NCBI GenBank assembly: GCA_937876865.1
Contig: CALEFF010000001.1
Location: 1 to 12,520, forward strand
Source: an uncultured Bacteroidales bacterium
GTDB taxonomy: Bacteria > Bacteroidota > Bacteroidia > Bacteroidales > P3
DNA: 12,520 nt
Reading direction: 5' to 3'
Shown: positions 1 through 7,521 of the stretch, one piece after another
Position numbering within the stretch: position 1 is the first letter of the stretch
How the letters are laid out: every line of letters begins with the position of its first letter
Notes under the pieces: generated by a model
The model's input: only the letters and a program-made list of their open reading frames with translations
What the model was told of the DNA's origin: nothing
Databases searched by the model: none
Translations under genes and position numbers: made by a program

Positions 1-300
1 AGCGGTAACCGTATTGTGGATTTGTACGCGCGTATTAAAATAGATTGTTGGAATCATCAACCCGACTTTCTCAGCATCTTAATCGGTGTAAACGACGTAT
101 GGCATGAGCTTGGCGACAGTCCGAATGGAGTCGATGCAGACAAGTTTTATAAGATATACTCAATGCTTATTGAGGAGGTTAAGGAGGCACTTCCTAATAT
201 CAAAATTATAATTTTAGAGCCATTTGTTTTAGAGGCTTGCTCAACTACCGAGCATTGGGAGTTTTTCAAGACCGAAACTAAAAAGCGTGCCGAGATGGCA
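1..300 (+). CDS. SGNH/GDSL-type hydrolase, internal fragment (5' end outside window, 3' end replaced by LepA)
   Basis: The frame is open from base 1. It reads SGNRIVDL near the start, which fits the conserved block II region of SGNH/GDSL esterases (a nucleophile serine lies in block I upstream, outside the window). Block III follows as ILIGVNDVW (about bases 76-102), carrying the Gly and Asn of the oxyanion hole. A later stretch, ILEPFVLEA then EHWEFFKTE and KKRAEMARKIAE, matches the region leading to the final helix. The C-terminal block V (DxxH, supplying the catalytic Asp and His) is absent, because the frame continues as LepA from about base 301. Such enzymes deacylate lipids, acetylated sugars or peptidoglycan; the substrate cannot be told here. 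As it stands the protein should be catalytically dead. By eye this part is richer in G+C than the genes from 583 on. Family assignment is fairly sure; the C-terminal boundary is within about 25 bases. Confidence 0.75.
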
Positions 301-564
301 AGAAAAATTGCCGAAAAACTCAAGGAACATATTCCCAGACAAATGTTTGAAATTCCCATTCAGGCAGCAATCGGTGGAAAAGTTATTGCCAGAGAAACCG
401 TAAAAGCGGTGCGTAAAGACGTACTTGCAAAATGTTATGGCGGCGATATAACAAGAAAGAAAAAACTTCTTGAAAAACAAAAAGAAGGAAAGAAGAGAAT
501 GCGTCAAGTAGGAAATGTTGAGGTTCCTCAATCGGCATTCCTTGCAGTTTTAAAACTTGATTAA
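301..564 (+). CDS. lepA: Elongation factor 4 (LepA), C-terminal fragment only, in frame with the hydrolase fragment
   Basis: The last ~87 residues are an excellent match to the LepA-specific C-terminal domain: IPRQMFEIPIQAAIG, then IARETVKAVRKDVLAKCYGG, RKKKLLEKQKEGKKRMRQ and GNVEVPQSAFLAVLKLD ending in TAA at 562-564. LepA/EF4 is a ribosome-binding translational GTPase of about 600 residues. The GTPase, EF-G-like and most of domain IV are missing here, since upstream residues belong to an SGNH hydrolase. The C-terminal domain is the part that reaches toward the peptidyl-transferase centre and A-site tRNA. Alone it is unlikely to work as a GTPase. The next gene starts 18 nt downstream, so the lepA 3' end may be the true neighbour of the 583-7438 gene run, with the upstream hydrolase sequence being the foreign part. 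Identification is certain; whether the fusion exists in the organism is open. Confidence 0.9.
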   Translation, partial: RKIAEKLKEHIPRQMFEIPIQAAIGGKVIARETVKAVRKDVLAKCYGGDITRKKKLLEKQKEGKKRMRQVGNVEVPQSAFLAVLKLD

Positions 565-582
565 AAAATAAAAAAAAGAGAT

Positions 583-1131
583 ATGTCAGAATTATTAGTA
601 TTTATCTTAATTATTGTTGCCTTAGTTGTTATACTTATAGTATTTCTTTATCAAAACAACTCAACAGTTAAGACTTTTGTAGAAAATGAACAAAAGAAAA
701 CAATTCTTGAAATACAAAAAATTCAAGAAAGCGAAGTAAGAAAAGTAGTTACTCCTATACAATTACAAGCATACGAACGTTTGGTGTTGTTTTTGGAAAG
801 AATGACGCCAAATAATTTGGTTTTGCGTTGCTATCAAGCAGGAATGACAACTCAATTGTTGAAAGATGTAATGATTCAGAACATAAGAGATGAGTTTGAA
901 CATAATCTATCGCAACAACTCTATATTTCCGAACAAGCTTGGGTTTATATAAAAAATGCAAAAGAAGATATGATAAACACAATCAACTCAATACAACCAA
1001 AAAGCAAAGATGAACAATTAACACCTACTGCTTTTGCTGGAACATTGTTTGAGTTGTTGGCAGGAAAGGAAAGTCAAATAGAGTTAGCACAAGATTATTT
1101 GAAAAAAGAAATCCAACAAAAGTTTCAATAA
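583..1131 (+). CDS. Membrane-anchored conserved protein of unknown function (DUF7935-like)
   Basis: A 182-residue protein with one N-terminal hydrophobic segment (about residues 4-23, LLVFILIIVALVVILIVFLY) and no cleavage or lipobox signal, so it is probably a single-span inner-membrane protein with the bulk of the chain in the cytoplasm. The soluble part is predicted helical and charged. It contains RLVLFLERMTPNNLVLR (about residues 66-82) and a later helix around QAWVYIKNAKEDMI. This pattern matches, from memory, a Bacteroidota-restricted family labelled DUF7935; I could not check the number. The ATG at 583 is preceded by an A-rich leader and no Shine-Dalgarno, as usual in this phylum. The next gene begins directly after its TAA (ATG at 1132), so the two are very likely co-transcribed and perhaps translationally coupled. 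No catalytic motif is visible and no function is proposed. Confidence 0.8.
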   Translation: MSELLVFILIIVALVVILIVFLYQNNSTVKTFVENEQKKTILEIQKIQESEVRKVVTPIQLQAYERLVLFLERMTPNNLVLRCYQAGMTTQLLKDVMIQNIRDEFEHNLSQQLYISEQAWVYIKNAKEDMINTINSIQPKSKDEQLTPTAFAGTLFELLAGKESQIELAQDYLKKEIQQKFQ

Positions 1132-1479
1132 ATGAATTTGCAGGAGCTAATCCAAGTTTTTAACCTGAAAGTCTTTACTTGCAAAGATAATTTAAATAAA
1201 GATGTTGAAGGTGCTTATGTTTCTGATTTGTTAAGCGATGTTTTAGCAGATGCAAAGCCTAATCAAATTTGGATAACCCTGCAAACTCATAAAAATATAG
1301 TTGCAATTGCACAATTAAAAGGCTTATCAACTATTGTTTTAGTTAAAGGATTGGAACCAAACGAAAATACAATTCAAAAAGCCGATGAAGAAAGAATAGT
1401 TCTCTTAGGTTCAGATGAAAATACCTTTGATTTAGTTGGGAAGTTATATGCTTTTTTTCAAGAAAGTAAAGAAAAATGA
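1132..1479 (+). CDS. DRTGG-domain protein
   Basis: A 115-residue soluble protein that appears to consist of a single DRTGG-like domain. Conserved blocks are EGAYVSDLLSDVLADA (about residues 26-41) and IWITLQTHKNIVAIA (46-60), then TIVLVKGLEPNENTIQKA and a C-terminal helix. DRTGG domains are found beside CBS domains and in the N-terminal part of phosphotransacetylases, where they are thought to act as ligand-sensing modules. Small stand-alone versions with this YVSDLLSDV block occur next to a stand-alone HATPase protein in [FeFe]-hydrogenase gene clusters of Clostridia and other anaerobes. The same partner follows here with a 4-nt ATGA overlap (1476-1479), implying coupled translation. No enzymatic residues are recognised. 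Family call is confident; the biological role is unknown. Confidence 0.85.
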   Translation: MNLQELIQVFNLKVFTCKDNLNKDVEGAYVSDLLSDVLADAKPNQIWITLQTHKNIVAIAQLKGLSTIVLVKGLEPNENTIQKADEERIVLLGSDENTFDLVGKLYAFFQESKEK

Positions 1480-2024
1480 GAACTCTTTCGCTATATCTTT
1501 TTGAGATATTATCAAACTCTGTTTTTTATGGAGCAAATAATATTGAAATAGTGGTAAAAGATAGCAAAAAAGAGAATATTTACTATTTTGAGGTAACGGA
1601 CGATGGTAAAGGGATAAAGCAAGAAGATATTGAGAAGGTAACAGATGCTTTCTTTACAAGTCGTTCTACACGCAAAGTCGGGTTAGGTTTAGCCCTAACA
1701 AAGCAAAAGGCTCAGCAATGCAAGGGCGACTTAGAGATAGAAAGCTTTTATGGAGAAGGAACAATGGTTAGGTTTTGGTTTGCTCACAATAATATTGACA
1801 GACCTCCATTAGGAGAAATTGAAGAGGTGATTGTTATGTGTGCAACAATGAAAGAAAATATTAACGTAAAGTATAAACACATAACAGATAAAGGAGAATA
1901 TTTTTTTGATACGAAACAAATCAAAGATATATTGGAAGGAGTGGAGATAAACAATATTAAAATTATCAAAGCTCTTAAAGAAATGATAAAAAATAATTTA
2001 GAAGAAATTTTAGTAAACGAATAA
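1476..2024 (+). CDS. Stand-alone histidine-kinase-like ATPase (HATPase_c) of the hydrogenase-cluster-associated type
   Basis: A 182-residue protein beginning directly with a GHKL ATP-binding fold. The N box is FEILSNSVFYGA (Glu10, Asn14). The G1 box is DDGKGI (residues 42-47), the F box lies around DAFFTSRSTRK (58-67), the G2 box is VGLGLAL (68-74), and the lid glycines sit in GEGTMV (93-98). There is no H box, dimerisation helix, sensor or membrane segment, so it is not a complete histidine kinase; it could bind ATP, or act as a Ser/Thr or anti-sigma-like kinase. After the ATPase fold it continues with IDRPPLGEIEEVI (107-119) and a ~60-residue tail (FDTKQIKDILEGV), an extension I associate with the proteins paired with DRTGG domains in [FeFe]-hydrogenase loci. 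Translation overlaps the DRTGG gene by 4 nt. The fold is certain; the partner and phosphoryl target, if any, are unknown. Confidence 0.85.
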   Translation: MRTLSLYLFEILSNSVFYGANNIEIVVKDSKKENIYYFEVTDDGKGIKQEDIEKVTDAFFTSRSTRKVGLGLALTKQKAQQCKGDLEIESFYGEGTMVRFWFAHNNIDRPPLGEIEEVIVMCATMKENINVKYKHITDKGEYFFDTKQIKDILEGVEINNIKIIKALKEMIKNNLEEILVNE

Positions 2025-2036
2025 AAAAATATATAA

Positions 2037-2483
2037 ATGACATTAGAAGAAAAAATAAATGCTGACATCAAAGCTTCTATGTTAGCCAAAGATAAAAGAA
2101 AATTAGAAGCATTGCGTGCAGTGAAATCAGCACTTTTATTATTAAAAACTAACGGTACAGGTAAGGAAATAACTCAGGAAGATGAGATTGCTCTTTTGCA
2201 ACGCTTGGTAAAACAAAGAAAAGAATCAGCATCGCTTTACAAAGAACAAGGAAGGGAAGATCTTTATGAAGAAGAATTTTATCAACAAGGGATAATTGAG
2301 GCATATCTTCCAGAACAATTAAGTCAAGAAGAAATAGAAGATACTTTAAAGCAAATAATAGCAGAAGTAAATGCTACTTCAATGAAAGATATGGGCAAAG
2401 TAATGGGACAAGCTCAAAAAACATTTGCAGGAAGAGCTGACAATAAACTTGTATCTACATTAGTTAAACAACTTTTATCATAA
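2037..2483 (+). CDS. yqeY: GatB/YqeY domain-containing protein
   Basis: A 148-residue protein of the usual YqeY length. It carries the helical YqeY signature: LEEKINADIKASMLAKDK at the N terminus, LEALRAVKSALLLL (about 23-36), LLQRLVKQRKESASLYKEQG (54-73), IEAYLPEQLSQEEIE, and the C-terminal MKDMGKVMGQAQKTFAGRAD segment. The domain is homologous to the C-terminal tRNA-binding region of GatB, the subunit of the tRNA-dependent amidotransferase. Free-standing YqeY proteins are widespread and presumed to bind tRNA or tRNA-like RNA, but their role is not settled. The gene starts 12 nt after the ATPase gene, with an AT-rich leader, and the following lipoprotein gene starts 2 nt after its stop. Function beyond the family is inference. 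Confidence 0.93.
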   Translation: MTLEEKINADIKASMLAKDKRKLEALRAVKSALLLLKTNGTGKEITQEDEIALLQRLVKQRKESASLYKEQGREDLYEEEFYQQGIIEAYLPEQLSQEEIEDTLKQIIAEVNATSMKDMGKVMGQAQKTFAGRADNKLVSTLVKQLLS

Positions 2484-2485
2484 AA

Positions 2486-3085
2486 ATGTATTATAAAATC
2501 ATAAGATATTCTATTGTAATTCTGATTATGGTTTTTGTTTCTTCGTGTTCTGTGAACAAGAAAAGTATTACACAACAAGAAACAACGCAACAAAAAGAGG
2601 AAACAAAGTATGAAACCTTTACTTCAAAATATAAAGGAAATTACAACGGAATACCTTTCAAAATTCAAGTAAGAGCTGCTCACGATAGTGTGATTTGGTG
2701 TAGTATTTCAGCTCTTTCAATGGAAGCAGGTCGTATGTTAATAACAAACGACAGCGTTTTTGTAATGGATAAGATTAACAAAGAAGTTTATAAAAAAGGA
2801 AAAGATTTTCTAACCACTCATTTAAAAGAAGATTTAAGTAACTCTGCATTAGAAAATATGATTATAGACACTCTACCATTAGAAAAACAACTTTCTTTTG
2901 AAACAAAACCTGCAATAGACCTAATAATAAAAAAATCAATTGACGAAAATTCTACTCAAAACTATAACATAAAACTTTCGATAGGCAAATCAAAATATCA
3001 ACTCAATCTCTTACAAGAATCAATAGAGTATAATAAAACACAGCAATACCCCTTTAATATTCCATCTTCATATAAAATTAAATAG
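2486..3085 (+). CDS. DUF4292-like outer-membrane lipoprotein
   Basis: A 199-residue lipoprotein. Residues 1-21 form a type II signal peptide: hydrophobic IVILIMVFV followed by the lipobox VSSC with the lipidated Cys21. The residues after it (SVNKK) lack the acidic stretch of the Bacteroidota surface-export signal, so the protein is expected to stay on the periplasmic side. A Gln/Thr/Lys-rich linker (about 27-45) precedes a beta-rich domain with FKIQVRAAHDSVIWCSISAL and EAGRMLITNDSVFVMDKINKEVY, a pattern matching DUF4292 of Bacteroidota, which resembles LolA/LolB-type lipid-binding folds. It is shorter than the family members I recall (roughly 230-270 residues), and the C-terminal half is weakly recognisable. 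It lies 2 nt after yqeY and 3 nt before the ABC-F gene. Lipoprotein status is secure; the DUF call is likely; a lipid-carrier role is only an inference. Confidence 0.8.
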   Translation: MYYKIIRYSIVILIMVFVSSCSVNKKSITQQETTQQKEETKYETFTSKYKGNYNGIPFKIQVRAAHDSVIWCSISALSMEAGRMLITNDSVFVMDKINKEVYKKGKDFLTTHLKEDLSNSALENMIIDTLPLEKQLSFETKPAIDLIIKKSIDENSTQNYNIKLSIGKSKYQLNLLQESIEYNKTQQYPFNIPSSYKIK

Positions 3086-3088
3086 AAA

Positions 3089-4987
3089 ATGGCAGAAAAC
3101 TACATAACACTTGAAAATATAAGCAAGAGTTTTGGAGAAAAAGAACTTTTTTCTTCCATTGGATTTGGAATAAACAAGGGACAAAAGATTGCACTTGTCG
3201 CTGAAAATGGTAGTGGTAAGACTACACTCCTTAAAATCATCGCTAACAAAGAAATTGCAGACAATGGATTAGTTTCTTTCCGAAAAGGAATCACTATTTC
3301 TTATCTTGAACAACACCCTTTGCAGAATGAAACATCTACAATAATTGATGTGTTATTTAACTCATCAACTCCATTGATGAAGACTGTAAAACGCTATCAA
3401 CAAGCACTACTTAATAGCACAAAATATGCGAACCATGACTCTGAAAAAGAGTTAAGTGATGCTATTTCTGAAATGGATTGCCAAAACGCTTGGAACTACG
3501 AAAGTCAAATAAAAGAAATCTTAGGCAAATTAAATATTACCGATCTTACGAAAAACGTATCTACTCTTTCAGGAGGAGAAAGAAAAAAAGTTGCGTTATG
3601 TGCAACCCTTATTAGTAAGAGTGAAGTTTTGCTTTTAGATGAACCGACCAACCATTTAGACATAGAAATGATAGAATGGTTAGAGGAGTATCTAAACACA
3701 GCCAATCAAAGCATTTTATTTGTTTCTCATGATAGGTATTTTATAGATAAGGTTAGTACAGATATATATGAATTAGATAGAGGACAGATTTGCAAATACG
3801 AAGGCAAATTTGATTACTATTTAGAAAAAAAAGCCGAACGTCAACAACAAGAATCTGTTTCATTAGCCAAGGCCAAAAATCTATATAAGAAAGAATTAGA
3901 ATGGATACGCCGAATGCCACAAGCACGAGGCACCAAATCACGAGCAAGAATTGAAGCATTCAACGAATTAAAAGAAACAATATCTGCTCCAACTCCTACA
4001 CAAAGTGCAGAACTAACTGTTAAAGCACAAAGAATTGGTGGAAAAATTTTGGAAATAAACAACATAAACAAATCGTTTGGCGAAAATCAAATAATCAATG
4101 ACTTTTCTCACATCTATAAAAAAGGAGATAAAATCGGTATAATAGGGAAAAATGGATGCGGAAAGACTACTTTTTTGGATATTATAACAGAAAAAATAAA
4201 ACCAGATTCAGGAAAAGTAACACTTGGTCAAACAATAAAAATAGGATATTACACACAAAATCCACCGACTGAAAAATCTGATACAAAGGTTATTGATATT
4301 GTAAAAAAAATCAGTGAACATATACAATTAGCTGATGGAACTGCAATGGGGGCAAGCCAATATCTCACTCATTTTGGAATACCTCCTTATAAGCAACATA
4401 CACATTATGGCAATCTTTCAGGAGGAGAAAAACGCCTGTTAAATCTTTTGTGTATTCTTATCTCAAATCCTAACTTTCTTATACTTGATGAACCTACAAA
4501 CGATTTGGATATCTACACTCAAATGAAGCTTGAAACATTTCTTGAACAATATCAAGGGTGTTTAATGGTGGTTTCTCACGACAGACATTTTCTTGACAGA
4601 ATTGTTTCTCAATTATTTGTTTTTAAACCAGAAGGAAAAATCAAAGAATTCCCAGGAAATTATAGCGATTATTTGATTAAAGAAAAGGAAGAAAATAAAC
4701 AAAAGAAACTTTCCGAAGAAGAAATAGACAAACCCATTACTACAAAACGAAAAGACTCTCAAACAAAAATAAAACTCACTTATAAAGAACAAAAAGAGAA
4801 AGAGTCAATCGAAGAATTGCTGCCAACATTAGAAGAACGCAAACAAACTATTGAACGACAACTCTCCTCAGGAGAATTAACTAATGAAGAATTATTATCA
4901 ACCACACAAGAATATCAAAGTCTCATAGAAGAAATAAATCAAAAAGAAGAAAGATGGTTAGAACTTTGCAGTAAAGAGCAAGAATAG
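3089..4987 (+). CDS. ABC-F family ATPase, Uup-type (ribosome-associated)
   Basis: A 632-residue soluble protein with two ABC ATPase domains and no membrane segments. Domain 1 has Walker A AENGSGKT (38-45), signature LSGGE (160-164), Walker B LLLDEP (181-186) and the H-loop in SHDR (213-216). The inter-domain linker, about 245-300, is basic and helical (KELEWIRRMPQARGTKSRAR), as in ABC-F proteins where it contacts the P-site tRNA. Domain 2 has Walker A GKNGCGKT (353-360), LSGGE (443-447), Walker B LILDEPTNDLD (464-474) and SHDR (496-499). The C terminus (about 560-630) is a charged coiled coil, as in Uup. Both catalytic glutamates are present. The Gly-to-Ala change at the first Walker A position also occurs in Bacteroidota homologues as I recall them. 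ABC-F proteins bind the ribosomal E site and relieve stalled states; Uup has also been linked to DNA repair. The mutS2 ATG follows the TAG with no gap. Confidence 0.93.
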   Translation: MAENYITLENISKSFGEKELFSSIGFGINKGQKIALVAENGSGKTTLLKIIANKEIADNGLVSFRKGITISYLEQHPLQNETSTIIDVLFNSSTPLMKTVKRYQQALLNSTKYANHDSEKELSDAISEMDCQNAWNYESQIKEILGKLNITDLTKNVSTLSGGERKKVALCATLISKSEVLLLDEPTNHLDIEMIEWLEEYLNTANQSILFVSHDRYFIDKVSTDIYELDRGQICKYEGKFDYYLEKKAERQQQESVSLAKAKNLYKKELEWIRRMPQARGTKSRARIEAFNELKETISAPTPTQSAELTVKAQRIGGKILEINNINKSFGENQIINDFSHIYKKGDKIGIIGKNGCGKTTFLDIITEKIKPDSGKVTLGQTIKIGYYTQNPPTEKSDTKVIDIVKKISEHIQLADGTAMGASQYLTHFGIPPYKQHTHYGNLSGGEKRLLNLLCILISNPNFLILDEPTNDLDIYTQMKLETFLEQYQGCLMVVSHDRHFLDRIVSQLFVFKPEGKIKEFPGNYSDYLIKEKEENKQKKLSEEEIDKPITTKRKDSQTKIKLTYKEQKEKESIEELLPTLEERKQTIERQLSSGELTNEELLSTTQEYQSLIEEINQKEERWLELCSKEQE

Positions 4988-7438
4988 ATGAAAAGAAAAA
5001 ATAAACTTGAAGAAAAGTTAGAATTTGAGCAAATACTACAAACTATAAAGACCTATTGTTTGTCTTTATCTGCTGAAAAATTAGTAGATAAGATAAAGTT
5101 TAGTCGTTCAAAAAAAGAAATAGAAAAAGAACTTGGCTTTGTAGAAGAGTTCCTCTCTATCATACTTTCAAACAAACAATATCCTGCAGAAGATTATTTT
5201 GATATGTGCGAGGAATTGATTAGAATAAAAATTCCAGGTACTTTCATATCTCAATCTTCCTTATTTGAACTTTGGCGTTCGCTTAAAACAATACATGCTT
5301 GGACTCAATTTTTTGAACACAACAAAGAGTCCTTTCCTTTACTCTCTACTTTGAGCGAGGGAGTCTTTATTGATCAAGACATTTTGCGTGAATGCAAAAA
5401 AATCCTCTCAGAAGAAGGAGAAATTTTAGACAACGCATCAGACGAACTCTTTGTTATAAGAGTTGGTATTCGCAGAAAACAAGCAGAAGTAGAAAAAAGG
5501 ATTAGAAAACTCCTTACTTTCTCAAAACAACAAGGCTGGACAGCAAATGATGCTGAACTTACGATAAGAAATGGTAGGCCTGTAATTCCTATAACTTCTG
5601 CAAATAAAAGGCGGCTTCAAGGATTCATTCATGATGAGTCTGCAACAGGACAAACTTCTTATATAGAACCTGCAGAAGTTGTAGAATTAAATAATGAACT
5701 AAGAGAATTAGAATTTGCACAAGGACGAGAAATTGTTAAAATCTTAACACAATTTACCGAAAATATACGACCTATTGCTGATAGTCTTATTATTGCTTAT
5801 AGATTTTTAATCCGCATAGATTTCATTCGTGCAAAAGCAAAGTACGCTTTTAAAATCAAAGCAGGAAAACCTATAATCAAAACACAAAATCGTGGATTTA
5901 TTTGGTATGAAGCACGTCATCCTCTTTTAGAAGAGGCTTTGCAAATCAACAAAAAAGATATTGTCCCTCTAAAAATAGAACTTAACGAAAAAAATAGAAT
6001 ACTTATTATTTCAGGACCTAATGCGGGAGGAAAATCTGTTTGCTTAAAAACCGTAGGACTTTTGCAATATATGTTGCAATGTGGAATATTAGTTCCTATG
6101 AAGCAGACTTCCGAAGTTACTATTTTCAATCGTATCTTTATTGATATGGGAGATGAGCAAAGTATAGAGAATGATCTAAGTACTTATTCATCTCACCTTT
6201 TAAATATGAAGAATCTCACCGAAAAAGCAGATGAAAATTGTTTGTTTTTAATAGATGAATGTGGTACAGGTACCGATCCAAGTATAGGAGGTGCAATTGC
6301 AGAAGCAGTTTTAGAAGACTTAGAAGAAAAAGGGGCTTACGGAATAGTTACAACCCATTATTCAAACCTAAAACTCTTAGCAGAAAAACATTCAACCATA
6401 GTAAACGGAGCAATGCTTTTTGATACTAATAATATGAAACCTTTGTTCACTCTTTCAATTGGCAAACCTGGAAGTAGTTTTGCTTTTGAAATAGCTAAGA
6501 CAATAGGACTTTCTCAAAATATTATTGAGTCTGCGTCTAAAAAAATAGGACAAGGTTTTGTGGATTTTGAACAAAGCCTTCAACAATTAGAAGTAGATAA
6601 ATTAGAAATCAAAAATAAACAAGAAATAATCAAAGTTCAAGATGAGCTATTGAACGATTTAGTAAATCAATACAAAACTAAACTATCAGAAATCAAGCAA
6701 AAAGAAAAAGAAATAATCTATCAAGCAAAATCACAAGCAAAACAAATTCTGCAAGGTGCTAATAAACAAATAGAAAACACTATAGAAAAAATCAAAACTG
6801 CCAAAGCAGAAAAACAACTCACAATTCAAGCTCGTCAAGATCTTCAACAAGAGGTAAAAACCATAGAAAAAGACCTAAAAGAATTAGAAACAAAAATACA
6901 ACAAAAAGAAACCCTACAAAATCCTCACACAAACATACCTTTTGACACTACCCCACTCTCAGTAGGCGATGTTGTATTATTAGAAGACGGTAATAACTAT
7001 GCTTTAATTAAAGAAATACGTCGCAATAAAGTAGAGGTAGAATGTGGAGAATTGCTATTAACCCTACCTATCAATAAAATACAAAAAGTAAATAAACAAA
7101 TATACTTAAAGCAACAAAAAAACAAAACATCCGTAAAAGCAAAAAACACACAACTCAATACTATATTTGACGATATTAACACATTAAGAGCACAATTCAG
7201 TTATCAATTAGATTTAAGAGGTTGTAGAGCCGATGAAGCTCTTAATAAACTATCAAAACACATAGATCAAGCACGACTGCTTGGCGAAAGTGAACTTTCA
7301 ATCCTTCATGGGAAAGGCGATGGAATACTAAAAACAGTTTTAAGAGATTATTTAAGAGAATGTTCCGAAGTAGAAAGTTTCAAAGCCGCGGCAGTAGAAT
7401 TTGGAGGAGAAGGAATAACGAAAATAAAGTTAAGATAA
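4988..7438 (+). CDS. mutS2: MutS2: ATPase with KOW-like and Smr domains
   Basis: An 816-residue protein of normal MutS2 length and order. It lacks the mismatch-recognition domain of MutS. The core helical region (about 1-320) is followed by the ATPase: Walker A GPNAGGKS (343-350), the STYSSHL signature region (398-404), Walker B LFLIDECGTGTDP (419-431) and TTHYSNLK (455-462). A long charged coiled coil runs from about 525 to 645, then a KOW-like beta segment (LSVGDVVLLEDG, about 657-700). The C-terminal Smr domain (about 738-816) keeps LDLRG (741-745) and HGKGDG (774-779). MutS2 has been described as a suppressor of recombination and as a nuclease. In Bacillus it is reported to recognise collided ribosomes and split them, with the Smr domain proposed to act on RNA. 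Its zero-gap position after an ABC-F ribosome factor fits the ribosome-rescue reading. Identity is essentially certain; the cellular role in this organism is inferred. Confidence 0.96.
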   Translation: MKRKNKLEEKLEFEQILQTIKTYCLSLSAEKLVDKIKFSRSKKEIEKELGFVEEFLSIILSNKQYPAEDYFDMCEELIRIKIPGTFISQSSLFELWRSLKTIHAWTQFFEHNKESFPLLSTLSEGVFIDQDILRECKKILSEEGEILDNASDELFVIRVGIRRKQAEVEKRIRKLLTFSKQQGWTANDAELTIRNGRPVIPITSANKRRLQGFIHDESATGQTSYIEPAEVVELNNELRELEFAQGREIVKILTQFTENIRPIADSLIIAYRFLIRIDFIRAKAKYAFKIKAGKPIIKTQNRGFIWYEARHPLLEEALQINKKDIVPLKIELNEKNRILIISGPNAGGKSVCLKTVGLLQYMLQCGILVPMKQTSEVTIFNRIFIDMGDEQSIENDLSTYSSHLLNMKNLTEKADENCLFLIDECGTGTDPSIGGAIAEAVLEDLEEKGAYGIVTTHYSNLKLLAEKHSTIVNGAMLFDTNNMKPLFTLSIGKPGSSFAFEIAKTIGLSQNIIESASKKIGQGFVDFEQSLQQLEVDKLEIKNKQEIIKVQDELLNDLVNQYKTKLSEIKQKEKEIIYQAKSQAKQILQGANKQIENTIEKIKTAKAEKQLTIQARQDLQQEVKTIEKDLKELETKIQQKETLQNPHTNIPFDTTPLSVGDVVLLEDGNNYALIKEIRRNKVEVECGELLLTLPINKIQKVNKQIYLKQQKNKTSVKAKNTQLNTIFDDINTLRAQFSYQLDLRGCRADEALNKLSKHIDQARLLGESELSILHGKGDGILKTVLRDYLRECSEVESFKAAAVEFGGEGITKIKLR

Positions 7439-7521
7439 AAAAAACAAAAAGCAAAGAAATAGTGTCAAAAAGCAAAGAAATAATTTTTTAAAACAAAGAA
7501 AAAAAAGAATAAAACAAAGAG
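7439..7521 (+). repeat. 21-bp-period tandem repeat with CAAAG core, in the leader of the type IX-secreted protein gene
   Basis: This 83-bp gap is almost pure A with CAAAG boxes at 7452, 7473, 7494 and 7515, each exactly 21 bp apart. The first two units are near-identical: the 17-mer CAAAAAGCAAAGAAATA occurs at 7445-7461 and 7466-7482. Units 3 and 4 share TAAAACAAAGA (7489-7499 and 7510-7520). A weaker CAAAA continues the phase at 7536, inside the gene. The last unit abuts the ATG at 7522. No terminator for mutS2 and no TAnnTTTG promoter is seen in the gap. The 21-bp step equals two helical turns, so boxes would lie on one face of the DNA. Function unknown. Confidence 0.8.

Noticed and set aside
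1422..1429. TACCTTTG, a match to the TAnnTTTG promoter element ahead of the ATPase gene
   Set aside because: It lies inside the DRTGG coding sequence with no -33 box and encodes normal family residues, while the ATPase start overlaps the DRTGG stop, so a separate promoter is not needed.
3089..4987. Defective first Walker A (Ala for the first Gly) in the ABC-F protein
   Set aside because: The first Gly is often Ala in Bacteroidota relatives as I recall them, and the Lys, signature and catalytic Glu are all present.
7439..7521. CRISPR-like array
   Set aside because: The 21-bp units are directly tandem with no unique spacers, and no cas gene is nearby.
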